From the NCBI GenBank assembly GCA_964581605.1, contig CAZOPF010000042.1, positions 1-45,278 on the forward strand: a DNA stretch of 45,278 nucleotides. Direction: 5' to 3'. Shown one piece after another: positions 16,519-23,198 of this stretch (positions are counted from its first letter, which is position 1; each line of letters starts with the position of its first letter). This DNA comes from CAADGU01 sp964581605. Its GTDB lineage: Bacteria; Chloroflexota; Anaerolineae; Promineifilales; Promineifilaceae. The notes beneath the pieces are model-generated. The model was not told where the DNA came from. It was given only the letters and a program-made list of their open reading frames with translations, and did not search any database. The position numbers were made by a program, and so were the translations under genes.

Positions 16519-18492
16519 ATGGTCGCTTTACAAAAATGGATGCAGATAAACGGGCGTTGGGTTCTCTGGACGTGTATCAGTTTACTGGTTTATGCTCTGG
16601 TATTCCAACTGTTATATGCTCAGTCCGGGCCTCCAGGGGCTTTGTTAGCTATTCCAGTCTTTTTTATTGCCTGGCGCTGGGGGAGTGTTGCCGGACTTGT
16701 TTGCGCCATTAGTTTCAGTTTAATTAATATCTTGCAGATAGTTGCCGTTGGTTTGAATCCTTTTCAAATCAATGGGCAGATTGTGGGCACTCTGTCGCTT
16801 ATTATCATTGGTGGCGTGGTGGGGTGGATCAGCGACCTTTATAACGAATTGAAGGTGTTGCGCGACCACCTGAAAGCCGAAGTCACCCGGCAAGCGGTCG
16901 CCTTGAATATGAGCGAGCAGCTTTTTGCTGCTTTTATGGAACAGGTGCCGGCGCTGGCATTTATTAAGGATGAACACGGCCGTTTGCAATATGCCAATTC
17001 TGCCATGCAACAAACCTTTCTCACTACGGACTGGCAGGGCAAAGTGGCGGTTGAGTATCTACCAACGGCATTTGGCGAACTGGTGATGGCCAACGATCAG
17101 GCTGCATTACGCCAGGGTGTCCTCATTGAGGAACGCCAATTGCCGGCGCCAGATGGAAATCTCCACACATACCGCACCCACAAATTTGTCATTCGCCATG
17201 GCAGTGAGCCGCCTTTGTTAGGTGGCCTGGCTATAGACATTACCGAACGGAAACAGATGGAAGATGCACTGTCTGCATCCGAAGAGAAATTCCGCAAAGC
17301 ATTTGATGCCACCCCTACGGCGATGGGTATTCAACGTGTAGATAATGGGCATTTTCTGGTGGTCAATGACGCCTTTGTTAACCTGACGGGCTACGGCCGT
17401 GAAGAGATGTTGGGGCGTAATGCGTTGGATTTGAACCTTTGGCTGGATGCAGATGAACGGATGGTTGCCGTGACCACGCTGCGCCAGCAAGGTGTTCTTC
17501 AGAATTATGAATTTAGTTTTCGGCGCAAATCAGGCGAGGCTGGTGTGGGCATTCTTGCGGCCGAAAAGATTTTTATAGGCGACCTGGCCTGTTATCTGGT
17601 CTCTGTGCAAGATATAACCCAACGCAAACAGGCTGAATTGTTATTAGAAACATACAACCGGGAATTAGAACGCAGCAATAACGAACTACAAAATTTTGCC
17701 TATGTCGCCTCACATGACCTGCAAGAACCGTTACGCAAAATTCAGACTTTTGGCAGCCGATTACAAACGAGATATGCTGACGTGCTGGACGATTCAGCCC
17801 AAGATTATCTGGCACGCATGATCCATGCGGCCGCCCGGATGCAAGCCCTCATTCAAGATTTACTGGCCTATTCGCGTGTCACTACCCGGGCTGAACCATT
17901 TAGCCAGGTGGACTTAAACGAAGTGATGGCAGGGGTATTGTCTGACCTGGAACTGCAAATTCAACAAAGCGGCGGACAACTACAGGTGAGCCATTTACCT
18001 GCTATTGAAGCTGACCTGATGCAAATGCGCCAATTGATGCAAAATCTACTGAGCAATGCTTTGAAATACCACCAGCCAGATCAGCCGCCGTTGGTACGGA
18101 TATGGGCGGAAACAATCAATAAGGATGGGCGCGCGTATTGTCAGTTATGCGTGGCCGATCAAGGCATCGGTTTTGAAGATAAATATGCCGGGCAAATTTT
18201 TGGCATTTTTCAGCGGCTGCACGGCCGTGACCAATACGAGGGGAGTGGCGTGGGGCTGGCGATCTGCAAAAAGATCGTGGAGCGGCATGGCGGGATGATA
18301 ACCGCTCACAGCCAGGTGGGGCAGGGCGCTACGTTTGTTGTCACCCTGCCCATCGGTAATCGGCAATCGGCTCACGCATCACGCATCACGGATGACGGTT
18401 CAGCCAGCGATTTTCCACATAACCCTCGCCTAACATCAAAAGCAGCGGCAAGCCAAACCGCAAAGCAAATAACAAAACAATCACCAGAATAA
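16519..18492 (+). CDS. Membrane PAS-PAS sensor histidine kinase with read-through tail
   Basis: A 657-residue kinase: three hydrophobic helices (about residues 14-105), two PAS domains (about 130-255 and 262-375), the HisKA site His399 (ASHDLQEPLRK), and a HATPase with NLLSNALKY, DQGIGFEDKY and GSGVGLAI. It is a paralogue of the kinase at 61-2697. No response regulator is adjacent. The normal domain end is TFVVTLPI (about 18353). After it the frame continues for about 46 residues through a tandem repeat and antisense to a small gene, ending in a polar tail. The repeat has probably destroyed the original stop. The ATG at 16519 is preferred over a TTG at 16459. Its position between the two cytochrome groups suggests, but does not prove, redox or acceptor sensing. 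Confidence 0.9.
   Translation: MVALQKWMQINGRWVLWTCISLLVYALVFQLLYAQSGPPGALLAIPVFFIAWRWGSVAGLVCAISFSLINILQIVAVGLNPFQINGQIVGTLSLIIIGGVVGWISDLYNELKVLRDHLKAEVTRQAVALNMSEQLFAAFMEQVPALAFIKDEHGRLQYANSAMQQTFLTTDWQGKVAVEYLPTAFGELVMANDQAALRQGVLIEERQLPAPDGNLHTYRTHKFVIRHGSEPPLLGGLAIDITERKQMEDALSASEEKFRKAFDATPTAMGIQRVDNGHFLVVNDAFVNLTGYGREEMLGRNALDLNLWLDADERMVAVTTLRQQGVLQNYEFSFRRKSGEAGVGILAAEKIFIGDLACYLVSVQDITQRKQAELLLETYNRELERSNNELQNFAYVASHDLQEPLRKIQTFGSRLQTRYADVLDDSAQDYLARMIHAAARMQALIQDLLAYSRVTTRAEPFSQVDLNEVMAGVLSDLELQIQQSGGQLQVSHLPAIEADLMQMRQLMQNLLSNALKYHQPDQPPLVRIWAETINKDGRAYCQLCVADQGIGFEDKYAGQIFGIFQRLHGRDQYEGSGVGLAICKKIVERHGGMITAHSQVGQGATFVVTLPIGNRQSAHASRITDDGSASDFPHNPRLTSKAAASQTAKQITKQSPE
18353..18391. 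repeat. Tandem repeat at the convergent ends of a kinase and a small gene
   Basis: Units of cggtaatcggcaatcgg and then cacgcatcacgcatcacgg. The kinase reads straight through it, and the minus-strand small gene takes its TGA from inside it (18386-18388). Confidence 0.65.
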
Positions 18493-18508
18493 CTGTCATT
18501 TCGTTCAT
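18386..18508 (-). CDS. 40-residue single-span membrane protein, paralogue of 21928-22209
   Basis: A 40-codon frame starting MNEMTVILVI with one strong hydrophobic helix (about 5-27) and ending ENRWLNRHP. A Shine-Dalgarno ggagg (complement of 18517-18521) lies eight bases before the ATG at 18508, and two further in-frame ATGs lie directly upstream. About 16 of the 40 residues match the N-terminus of the 93-residue protein at 21928: MNE, FALR, P, G-GY and NR are shared in register. That independent similarity makes the gene believable despite its size. It lacks the Cys-rich C-terminal part of its relative. The gene is antisense to the 3' end of the kinase gene, and its stop is supplied by the repeat, so it may be a truncated copy. 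Confidence 0.6.
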   Translation of the reverse strand: MNEMTVILVIVLLFALRFGLPLLLMLGEGYVENRWLNRHP

Positions 18509-18528
18509 CATCATATCCTCCGGGGAAT

Positions 18529-18581
18529 CCGTAACCGGTAATCCGTAATCGGACTTCGGATTACGGATAATGGGTTACGGA
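18529..18581. repeat. Inverted junction repeat of ccgtaatc/gattacgg units
   Basis: Left-arm units ccgtaaccggtaatccgtaa pair with the right arm cggattacggataatgggtt around cggactt. It is a long imperfect hairpin between the small minus-strand gene and the next cytochrome. Confidence 0.75.
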
Positions 18582-18597
18582 ACCGCCCTTTCGTTAG

Positions 18598-18760
18598 TGA
18601 CAGCATACCCGGCCAAGTCACGGCCGTCTATCCGGCAGCATCCCATCTTTACCTGGGTCAACCCCCCATGCCGCATGGGGCAAACACGCCACAGGCAAAT
18701 GGGGTGGCCCGCCAATTGTGCGTACCCCTCTGCAAACCTACACTTTCCTTGACGGATAGC
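18598..18760 (+). other. Structured leader region of the second cytochrome group
   Basis: There is no gene between 18515 and 18803. Apart from the repeat, the region holds two compact hairpin candidates: ccccatgc-c-gcatgggg (18664-18680) and gccac/gtggc (about 18691-18711). It also has repeated ggcaaa words and one ACGGCCGT. It could be a 5' regulatory RNA for the octaheme/FeS/NrfD operon, but it matches no riboswitch class I can name. Confidence 0.3.
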
Positions 18761-18803
18761 ACGCTGTAAGCCGCTTACGGTTTACGGATCAAGGGAGGAC
18801 GTA

Positions 18804-19763
18804 ATGCACACCATCAAACGACTTTTCATCGGCGTGGTTTGTGCGCTGTTGTGGGGAGCGGTCACGGCCGTGACCCTTCTGGCCCAAAGCAACGAACCAC
18901 CCATCACCCCCATTGACCCGGAAGATTGCGGGAGCTGCCACGAAGAAATCACCACCATGTGGGAAAACGGCACCCACAGCCAGGCCTATGCCCAAACCAG
19001 CTTCATCAAAGCCTGGCAAGAACAAAGCAACTCCACCGAATGTCTGGCCTGCCACACCACCGGCTACGACCCGGCTACCGGCCAATACGAAAGCGAAGGC
19101 GTCGCCTGCCAGGTTTGCCACCCCTCTGCTCCCCATGAACACCCGCAGAAAATCATGTACACCGACACTTCATCCCGGCTGTGTGGGCAGTGCCATACCG
19201 ATACCTTCAGCCAGTTAGGCGAAAGCCAACACGGGCAGGAAGGGATGGCCTGTATTCGTTGCCACAACCCACACGACAATGGCTTGCGGGCGGGCGGCGT
19301 GGAAGACACCTGTGCCGCCTGCCATCGGGAAGAGACCCATTTCTACAGCTTTACCAACCACGCCATGGAAGGGCTGCTTTGCACCGATTGCCACTTCCAG
19401 CTTGCTGATGGCGCGATGGGTGGCGGGCATGGCAGTCGCCAGCACAACTTCACGGTTGGCGAACAGAACTGCACCGAATGTCACGGCGGCGAGATGCACT
19501 ATCCAATGACAGATCAGGAAACGCAAGAAGCGGCAAATCCGGCTCCTGGCCCCAGTCCCCAGGTCGTGCAGGCTGGCGTTGTTCCTTTGCTGGGTGATCA
19601 TGACAGCCATGCGCTGGATGTTCAGCCGCAAGGTGGCGTGAACAGTTCGCTGAATTTCATTATTCTGGCGGCGCTGACCGGTATGTTATTTGGTCTGGTA
19701 GGCTCGCCCTGGGTGGAGAAACAGTTCCGCCGCCACGACAACGAAGAGGAAGGGAGGAACTAA
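18804..19763 (+). CDS. Octaheme c-type cytochrome with C-terminal anchor
   Basis: A 319-residue protein: signal peptide (residues 1 to about 27, ending TLLAQS), eight CXXCH motifs (CGSCH, CLACH, CQVCH, CGQCH, CIRCH, CAACH, CTDCH, CTECH), a linker and one C-terminal transmembrane helix (about 283-305). The heme domain faces outside. It is the first gene of a tight cluster with the Tat-exported iron-sulfur protein (one base apart) and the NrfD-type protein. The three together have the make-up of a membrane quinone:cytochrome module. Shine-Dalgarno gggagga lies seven bases upstream of the ATG. Confidence 0.92.
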   Translation: MHTIKRLFIGVVCALLWGAVTAVTLLAQSNEPPITPIDPEDCGSCHEEITTMWENGTHSQAYAQTSFIKAWQEQSNSTECLACHTTGYDPATGQYESEGVACQVCHPSAPHEHPQKIMYTDTSSRLCGQCHTDTFSQLGESQHGQEGMACIRCHNPHDNGLRAGGVEDTCAACHREETHFYSFTNHAMEGLLCTDCHFQLADGAMGGGHGSRQHNFTVGEQNCTECHGGEMHYPMTDQETQEAANPAPGPSPQVVQAGVVPLLGDHDSHALDVQPQGGVNSSLNFIILAALTGMLFGLVGSPWVEKQFRRHDNEEEGRN

Positions 19764-19764
19764 G

Positions 19765-20574
19765 ATGAACGAAAAAACATTTCCCCGCCGCGAATTTATG
19801 ATGATGGCCGCCGCAGGCACGGCCGTAACCACCATCGCGCTCAGCACCAAAGGCCTGCCCAAAGTCGCCGAATCCACCCCACCGGAGAACGAAGTCAACG
19901 GGGAACACCAGTGGGCCATGGTCATAGACCTGAACCGCTGTGTGGGTTGTGGCGACTGCCAGCTGGCCTGCCAGGCCCACAACGACACCGCTCCCGGCGC
20001 TTCCTGGGTGCGCATGGTCGAATCCGGCGAAGTCAACGGCAAGCCCATCAATGTGCCCGTGCCCTGTATGCACTGCCAGGAAGCCCCCTGCGTCAGCGTC
20101 TGCCCGGTTAAAGCCACCTACAAACGGGCCGACGGCATTGTGGTCATGGATTATGACCGCTGTATCGGCTGCCGCTACTGCCAGTTAGCCTGCTCCTATG
20201 GGGCGCGCACCTTTAACTGGCAGGGATTCACCGGCGAAAATCCGGCCGTGCCCCAATGGGGTGAACCAGAAATCCCGCGCCGGCCGCGTGGTATAGTGGA
20301 AAAATGTTCGTTCTGTGTGCAGCGCATTGATCGTGGTCTGGCGGAAGGGTTGACACCTGGCGTAGACCCGCAGGCGACTCCGGCTTGTGTGGTGGCCTGC
20401 CCCCGTAAGGCGCGCTACTTCGGTGATCTAAACGACCCCAATTCGCCGGTGAGCCAGGTGTTGAAAAATCATCAGGCGGTGCAACTACGCCGCGATTTAG
20501 GCACTGACCCCCGCGTCTATTACCTGCCCGCCGTTAATCGCCCTGAACCGGCAGCGGATTGGACGTGTGGGTGA
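19765..20574 (+). CDS. Tat-exported four-cluster ferredoxin subunit (DsrO/HmcB/NrfC-like)
   Basis: A 269-residue protein with a twin-arginine signal (PRREFMMMAAAG, residues 8-19) and four [4Fe-4S] binding sets: CVGCGDCQLAC, CMHCQEAPCVSVCP, CIGCRYCQLAC and CSFC pairing with CVVACP. This is the standard electron-transfer subunit of DmsB/NrfC/DsrO complexes, here exported to the outer face of the membrane. It should bridge the NrfD-like quinone subunit (next gene) and the octaheme cytochrome (previous gene). No molybdopterin catalytic subunit is encoded nearby, so the module is an electron conduit, not a full CISM enzyme. The start is set by gggagga inside the end of the previous gene. Confidence 0.92.
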   Translation: MNEKTFPRREFMMMAAAGTAVTTIALSTKGLPKVAESTPPENEVNGEHQWAMVIDLNRCVGCGDCQLACQAHNDTAPGASWVRMVESGEVNGKPINVPVPCMHCQEAPCVSVCPVKATYKRADGIVVMDYDRCIGCRYCQLACSYGARTFNWQGFTGENPAVPQWGEPEIPRRPRGIVEKCSFCVQRIDRGLAEGLTPGVDPQATPACVVACPRKARYFGDLNDPNSPVSQVLKNHQAVQLRRDLGTDPRVYYLPAVNRPEPAADWTCG

Positions 20575-20579
20575 AGAAG

Positions 20580-20631
20580 TAATTGGGTAATTGGGTAATT
20601 GCGTAATTACCCCATTACCCCATTACGCAAT
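20580..20631. repeat. Period-8 tandem arms forming a hairpin (taattggg / ccccatta)
   Basis: The left arm repeats taattggg about three times; the right arm repeats taccccat and ends attacgcaat. The two arms are complementary. It lies between the FeS and NrfD-like genes, directly before the Shine-Dalgarno ggaggag. Sister copies are at 35430-35492 and 45208-45278. Confidence 0.8.
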
Positions 20632-20649
20632 CACCTCCCGGAGGAGACC

Positions 20650-21891
20650 ATGAAAACAAAAATCAAACGCTACCTTTTCCCGTTCTGGATAATTACGCTG
20701 CTGCTGTTCATGGCCTGGGGGTTGGTGGGCGCTTATCAGGTGCTTACGCAAGGGCTGGCGCTTACCAACCTGTCTGACCTGACGCCCTGGGGTCTGTGGA
20801 TTGGCATTGATTTGTCATCTATCGCCCTGGCCGCGGGTGCGTTTTCCCTTTCGGCGGCCGTCTATCTGCTGAAAAAGGATGAACTAAAACCGGTGGCGCG
20901 CACGGCCGTATACATCGGCTTACTCGGCTACACCATGGCCATGATGACGCTGCTGATGGACATTGGCCGCCCTGACCGCTTCTGGCACGCCCTGGTTTAC
21001 TGGAATATCCATTCGCCGTTGTGGGAAGTGACGATGTGCGTCGTCCTTTACTTCACCGTGCTGACGCTGGAAGTCATTCCCATTTTAGGCCGGGCGGACA
21101 TTGTCCAGCGCCGCTGGCCCCGGCTGGGGCAGGGCATGGAGTGGGTGCATGTGTTAGCGCCCATCCTGGCCGTGTGTGGGCTGCTGCTGTCGCTGATGCA
21201 CCAATCCTCATTGGGGGCGACGTATGGGGTGTTGGCGGCACGGCCGTTTTGGTACAAATCCACCCTCGCCATCCTCTTCCTCGTCTCCGCCCTGGCTGCC
21301 GGCCCGGCCCTGACCGTGTTGGCCTCTAAAACGGCCGTCGCCCTTACCCCCCGCGCCTACGTAGACAACTGGCGGCTGGATAGAGTTTCCCACTTCATCG
21401 GCTGGGTGCTGGTGGCCCTGCTTTACCTGCGTATCTGGGACACATTAAGTATGGTCTACACCCACCAGCCCGGCCGTACCGAAGCCTTACACATGCTCAC
21501 CAGCGGACAGTTTGCCTTTAACTTTTGGGTGTTGGAAATGTTGCTGGGCATCGTCATCCCCACGGTGATCTTGCTCAGCGCCCGGCTGCGAGATCGGCCG
21601 GCGCTGCACTGGTTAGCCCTGCTTTTTGTGGTCGTTGGCCTGGTTGCCTACCGGTGGGATACCAACATGATCGGCCAACTGGTGGTATTTAGCTACCTGC
21701 CAGAGCAAATTGTGCCGCTATTCACCAGTTACACGCCGGCGCTCATCGAGTGGCAGGTGGGCCTGGGTGTGATCGCTTTTGGCCTTTTCGGATTCACTGT
21801 CGGCGTCCGCTACCTGTATGTGGTGGATCACCGCCTGGTAGAAACGGCGCATGAACCGGCTGTGGAGCCAGTAGTGGCAGTCAGCCCCTAA
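20650..21891 (+). CDS. NrfD/PsrC/DsrP-type quinone-interacting membrane subunit
   Basis: A 413-residue protein with about ten hydrophobic helices and short loops. Typical family words are TPWGLWIGIDL near the N-terminus and MDIGRPDRFWHAL after helix 3, a conserved NrfD-family segment near the quinone site. NrfD-type proteins take electrons to or from quinone and can move protons; the partner here is the Tat-exported ferredoxin subunit encoded just upstream. The ATG at 20650 follows ggaggag by four bases; a longer frame from 20599 would be encoded by the intergenic repeat and is rejected. The stop codon lies inside a perfect palindrome. Confidence 0.93.
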   Translation: MKTKIKRYLFPFWIITLLLFMAWGLVGAYQVLTQGLALTNLSDLTPWGLWIGIDLSSIALAAGAFSLSAAVYLLKKDELKPVARTAVYIGLLGYTMAMMTLLMDIGRPDRFWHALVYWNIHSPLWEVTMCVVLYFTVLTLEVIPILGRADIVQRRWPRLGQGMEWVHVLAPILAVCGLLLSLMHQSSLGATYGVLAARPFWYKSTLAILFLVSALAAGPALTVLASKTAVALTPRAYVDNWRLDRVSHFIGWVLVALLYLRIWDTLSMVYTHQPGRTEALHMLTSGQFAFNFWVLEMLLGIVIPTVILLSARLRDRPALHWLALLFVVVGLVAYRWDTNMIGQLVVFSYLPEQIVPLFTSYTPALIEWQVGLGVIAFGLFGFTVGVRYLYVVDHRLVETAHEPAVEPVVAVSP

Positions 21892-21916
21892 GGGTTTTCT
21901 GAAACCCTTAGGGGCT
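21883..21916. repeat. Palindromic hairpin, copy 1 (cccctaaggg / cccttagggg)
   Basis: A perfect 15-bp stem, agcccctaagggttt and aaacccttaggggct, with loop tctg. It overlaps the stop codon of the NrfD-like gene. The same core (ccctaagggttt-N4-aaaccctta) recurs at 39036-39071. There is no T-run, so it is a mobile palindrome or a 3'-end stabiliser more than a terminator. Confidence 0.8.
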
Positions 21917-21927
21917 CCTGGGAGGTT

Positions 21928-22209
21928 ATGATGAACGAGTTTCAGGCTACAGGTGTTTTGATGATTTTCTTTGCTCTGCGCTGTCTGGTTCCGACTGTGT
22001 TGATAGTGGGCGTGGGTTATCTGATGAATCGGCTGGTTGACCGCTGGAATCGGGAAGACGCCGCCCGCGCCCAGGCGCAAGGGCAGTATTGCCCGGCTTA
22101 TACCCGGTTTGGCGACTGCTGCTGGTCAAAACGGATGACGGCCGAAGGCGCTCTGCCTGCCGCTTGTGTGACCTGTCCCATTTACCGGCAGGCCATTCAA
22201 CCTGCTTGA
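21928..22209 (+). CDS. Small membrane protein with Cys-rich tail
   Basis: A 93-residue protein: one hydrophobic helix (about 9-33), a charged linker (DRWNREDAARAQAQG) and a cytosolic or exposed tail with six Cys (YCPAYTRFGDCCWSK and ACVTCPIYRQA, plus Cys19 in the helix). The Cys spacing could bind a metal or cluster, but no known fold is recognised. The second ATG (21931, MNEF) is five bases from gggagg and may be the true start. It is the last gene of the NrfD cluster and is followed by a strong terminator, so it may belong to that complex. The tiny protein at 18386-18508 matches its first 40 residues. Confidence 0.75.
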   Translation: MMNEFQATGVLMIFFALRCLVPTVLIVGVGYLMNRLVDRWNREDAARAQAQGQYCPAYTRFGDCCWSKRMTAEGALPAACVTCPIYRQAIQPA

Positions 22210-22250
22210 ATGGGCGGTCGGTTTTCCGATCGCCTCTTCCTCCCTCCCTC

Positions 22251-22288
22251 GCGTCCGGGTGATCGCCCGATCACCCGGACGCTTTTTT
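22251..22288 (+). terminator. Rho-independent terminator of the NrfD cluster
   Basis: Perfectly complementary 15-base arms gcgtccgggtgatcg (22251-22265) and cgatcacccggacgc (22268-22282) are followed by tttttt. Confidence 0.93.
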
Positions 22289-22309
22289 GTGACCTTTTGC
22301 CTGTTAAAT

Positions 22310-22325
22310 TGTGACAAATTTCACT
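22310..22325 (+). promoter_or_regulatory. CRP/FNR-family operator candidate upstream of hdrC
   Basis: TGTGA-N6-TCACT matches the CRP-type consensus TGTGA-N6-TCACA in nine of ten positions, and the flanks are AT-rich. It lies just after the terminator and about 300 bases before hdrC, the right place to control a new transcript. No regulator with a DNA-binding domain is in the window. The cyclic-nucleotide-binding protein at 30559 lacks one. Confidence 0.5.
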
Positions 22326-22339
22326 AACAAAATTCGAGA

Positions 22340-22539
22340 GGCCGTGTTAGGCTGATTCCAATATTGTGCGTCCTAGCCTGCAATGTTCCCACAAATAGCT
22401 GAGTGGGGTGCAGCATGTTGGTCGTCAGACGCCATCTTACATTTAGGGGGCCGAATGTTAATGTGTACGGCCGTGTCAATGGCCTGACGGTTTTCCCTGT
22501 TTTTGTTGAAGTCAGCTCCACCCCACGTGGGGCTTTTTT
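22340..22539 (+). other. Untranslated leader or small RNA region before the hdr operon
   Basis: The 407-base gap 22210-22616 has no convincing gene. Between the CRP-like site and the terminator at 22521-22539 lies about 200 bases with paired segments: cgtcag...gcc (22428-22438) with ggcctgacg (about 22482-22490), and ggccg with cggcc inside. The outline is that of a small RNA or an attenuated 5' leader. A 50-codon frame from 22413 runs through the terminator and is not favoured. Confidence 0.35.
22521..22539 (+). terminator. Terminator/attenuator upstream of hdrC
   Basis: The perfect palindrome ccccacgtgggg (22521-22532) is followed by c and tttttt. It lies 78 bases before the hdrC start, so it ends a leader or small RNA transcript or acts as an attenuator. 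Confidence 0.65.
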
Positions 22540-22559
22540 GTTTTCCGAAATATCCGGTA

Positions 22560-22598
22560 AAGGATGAAATTCCTGATTCCTAATTCATCCTTCCTGAT
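22560..22598. repeat. Inverted junction repeat (aggatgaa / ttcatcct)
   Basis: aggatgaaattcctgattcc is followed by taattcatccttcctgattt. The arms aggatgaa and ttcatcct are complementary, and ttcctgatt is also repeated directly. It sits directly before the hdrC Shine-Dalgarno. Confidence 0.6.
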
Positions 22599-22616
22599 TT
22601 TATAAGGAGGCGCCCA

Positions 22617-23198
22617 TTGTACACCCAACCATTTCCCACAGAGACCAAAACACCGGCCACCTTTCTGGAAAGGGTGATGGCCGCTACGCCGGGGGAGTCG
22701 CGTCTGGAGATGTGTATTCAGTGCGGCACCTGTGGTGGTTCCTGCCCATCTGGGGACGATATGGACAATACGCCGCGCCAGATTTTTGCCATGATTCGGG
22801 CGGATATGGAGAAAGAGGTGTTGTCCAGCAATACGCCCTGGTACTGTGTGTCTTGTTATTACTGCGCCATCCGCTGCCCGCAAGAGGTACACATCCCGGA
22901 CATCATGTATACGCTCAAGAATATGGCAATTGCGCAGCAGCGTGTTGTAGATAGCACAGCCCCAGACTGGTCGCAATCATTTGTGGAGTATGTGGAGAAT
23001 TACGGCCGTAGCTTTGAATTTGGTCTGGCTACCCGTCACTTTTTGCGCCACCGTCCTACGGGGCTGCGCGATACGGCCCAAATGGGGCTGGGCATGTTCA
23101 CCAAAGGGCGCATGGATTTATCGCCGCACAAAATTGAGGCTATTGACCAGTTGCAGGCCATCCTGAACCGGGCCAAAGAATTGGAGGCAGTCACATGA
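22617..23198 (+). CDS. hdrC: Heterodisulfide reductase-like subunit C
   Basis: A 193-residue soluble iron-sulfur protein with two [4Fe-4S] motifs: CIQCGTCGGSCP (Cys33, 36, 39, 43) and CVSCYYCAIRCP (Cys77, 80, 83, 87). It lacks transmembrane helices, as in soluble HdrC. It passes electrons between HdrA and HdrB. The start codon is a TTG at 22617, six bases after aaggagg (22604-22610); no ATG gives a full-length protein. The stop overlaps the hdrB start (ATGA, four bases). The C-terminus (about 115-190) is helical with no recognised motif. It is the first gene of the hdrCBA-mvhDGA operon. Confidence 0.92.
   Translation: MYTQPFPTETKTPATFLERVMAATPGESRLEMCIQCGTCGGSCPSGDDMDNTPRQIFAMIRADMEKEVLSSNTPWYCVSCYYCAIRCPQEVHIPDIMYTLKNMAIAQQRVVDSTAPDWSQSFVEYVENYGRSFEFGLATRHFLRHRPTGLRDTAQMGLGMFTKGRMDLSPHKIEAIDQLQAILNRAKELEAVT

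Noticed and set aside
18598..18760. Cyclic-di-GMP or cobalamin riboswitch
   Set aside because: ggcaaac words are present, but the conserved order of helices and loops of those classes cannot be drawn.
18804..21891. A dsrMKJOP sulfite-reduction membrane complex
   Set aside because: DsrO- and DsrP-like proteins are present, but there is no DsrM, DsrK or triheme DsrJ; the cytochrome has eight hemes.
22413..22565. A 50-codon frame in the hdr leader
   Set aside because: It runs through the terminator palindrome and has only a poor ribosome-binding site; non-coding RNA is more likely.
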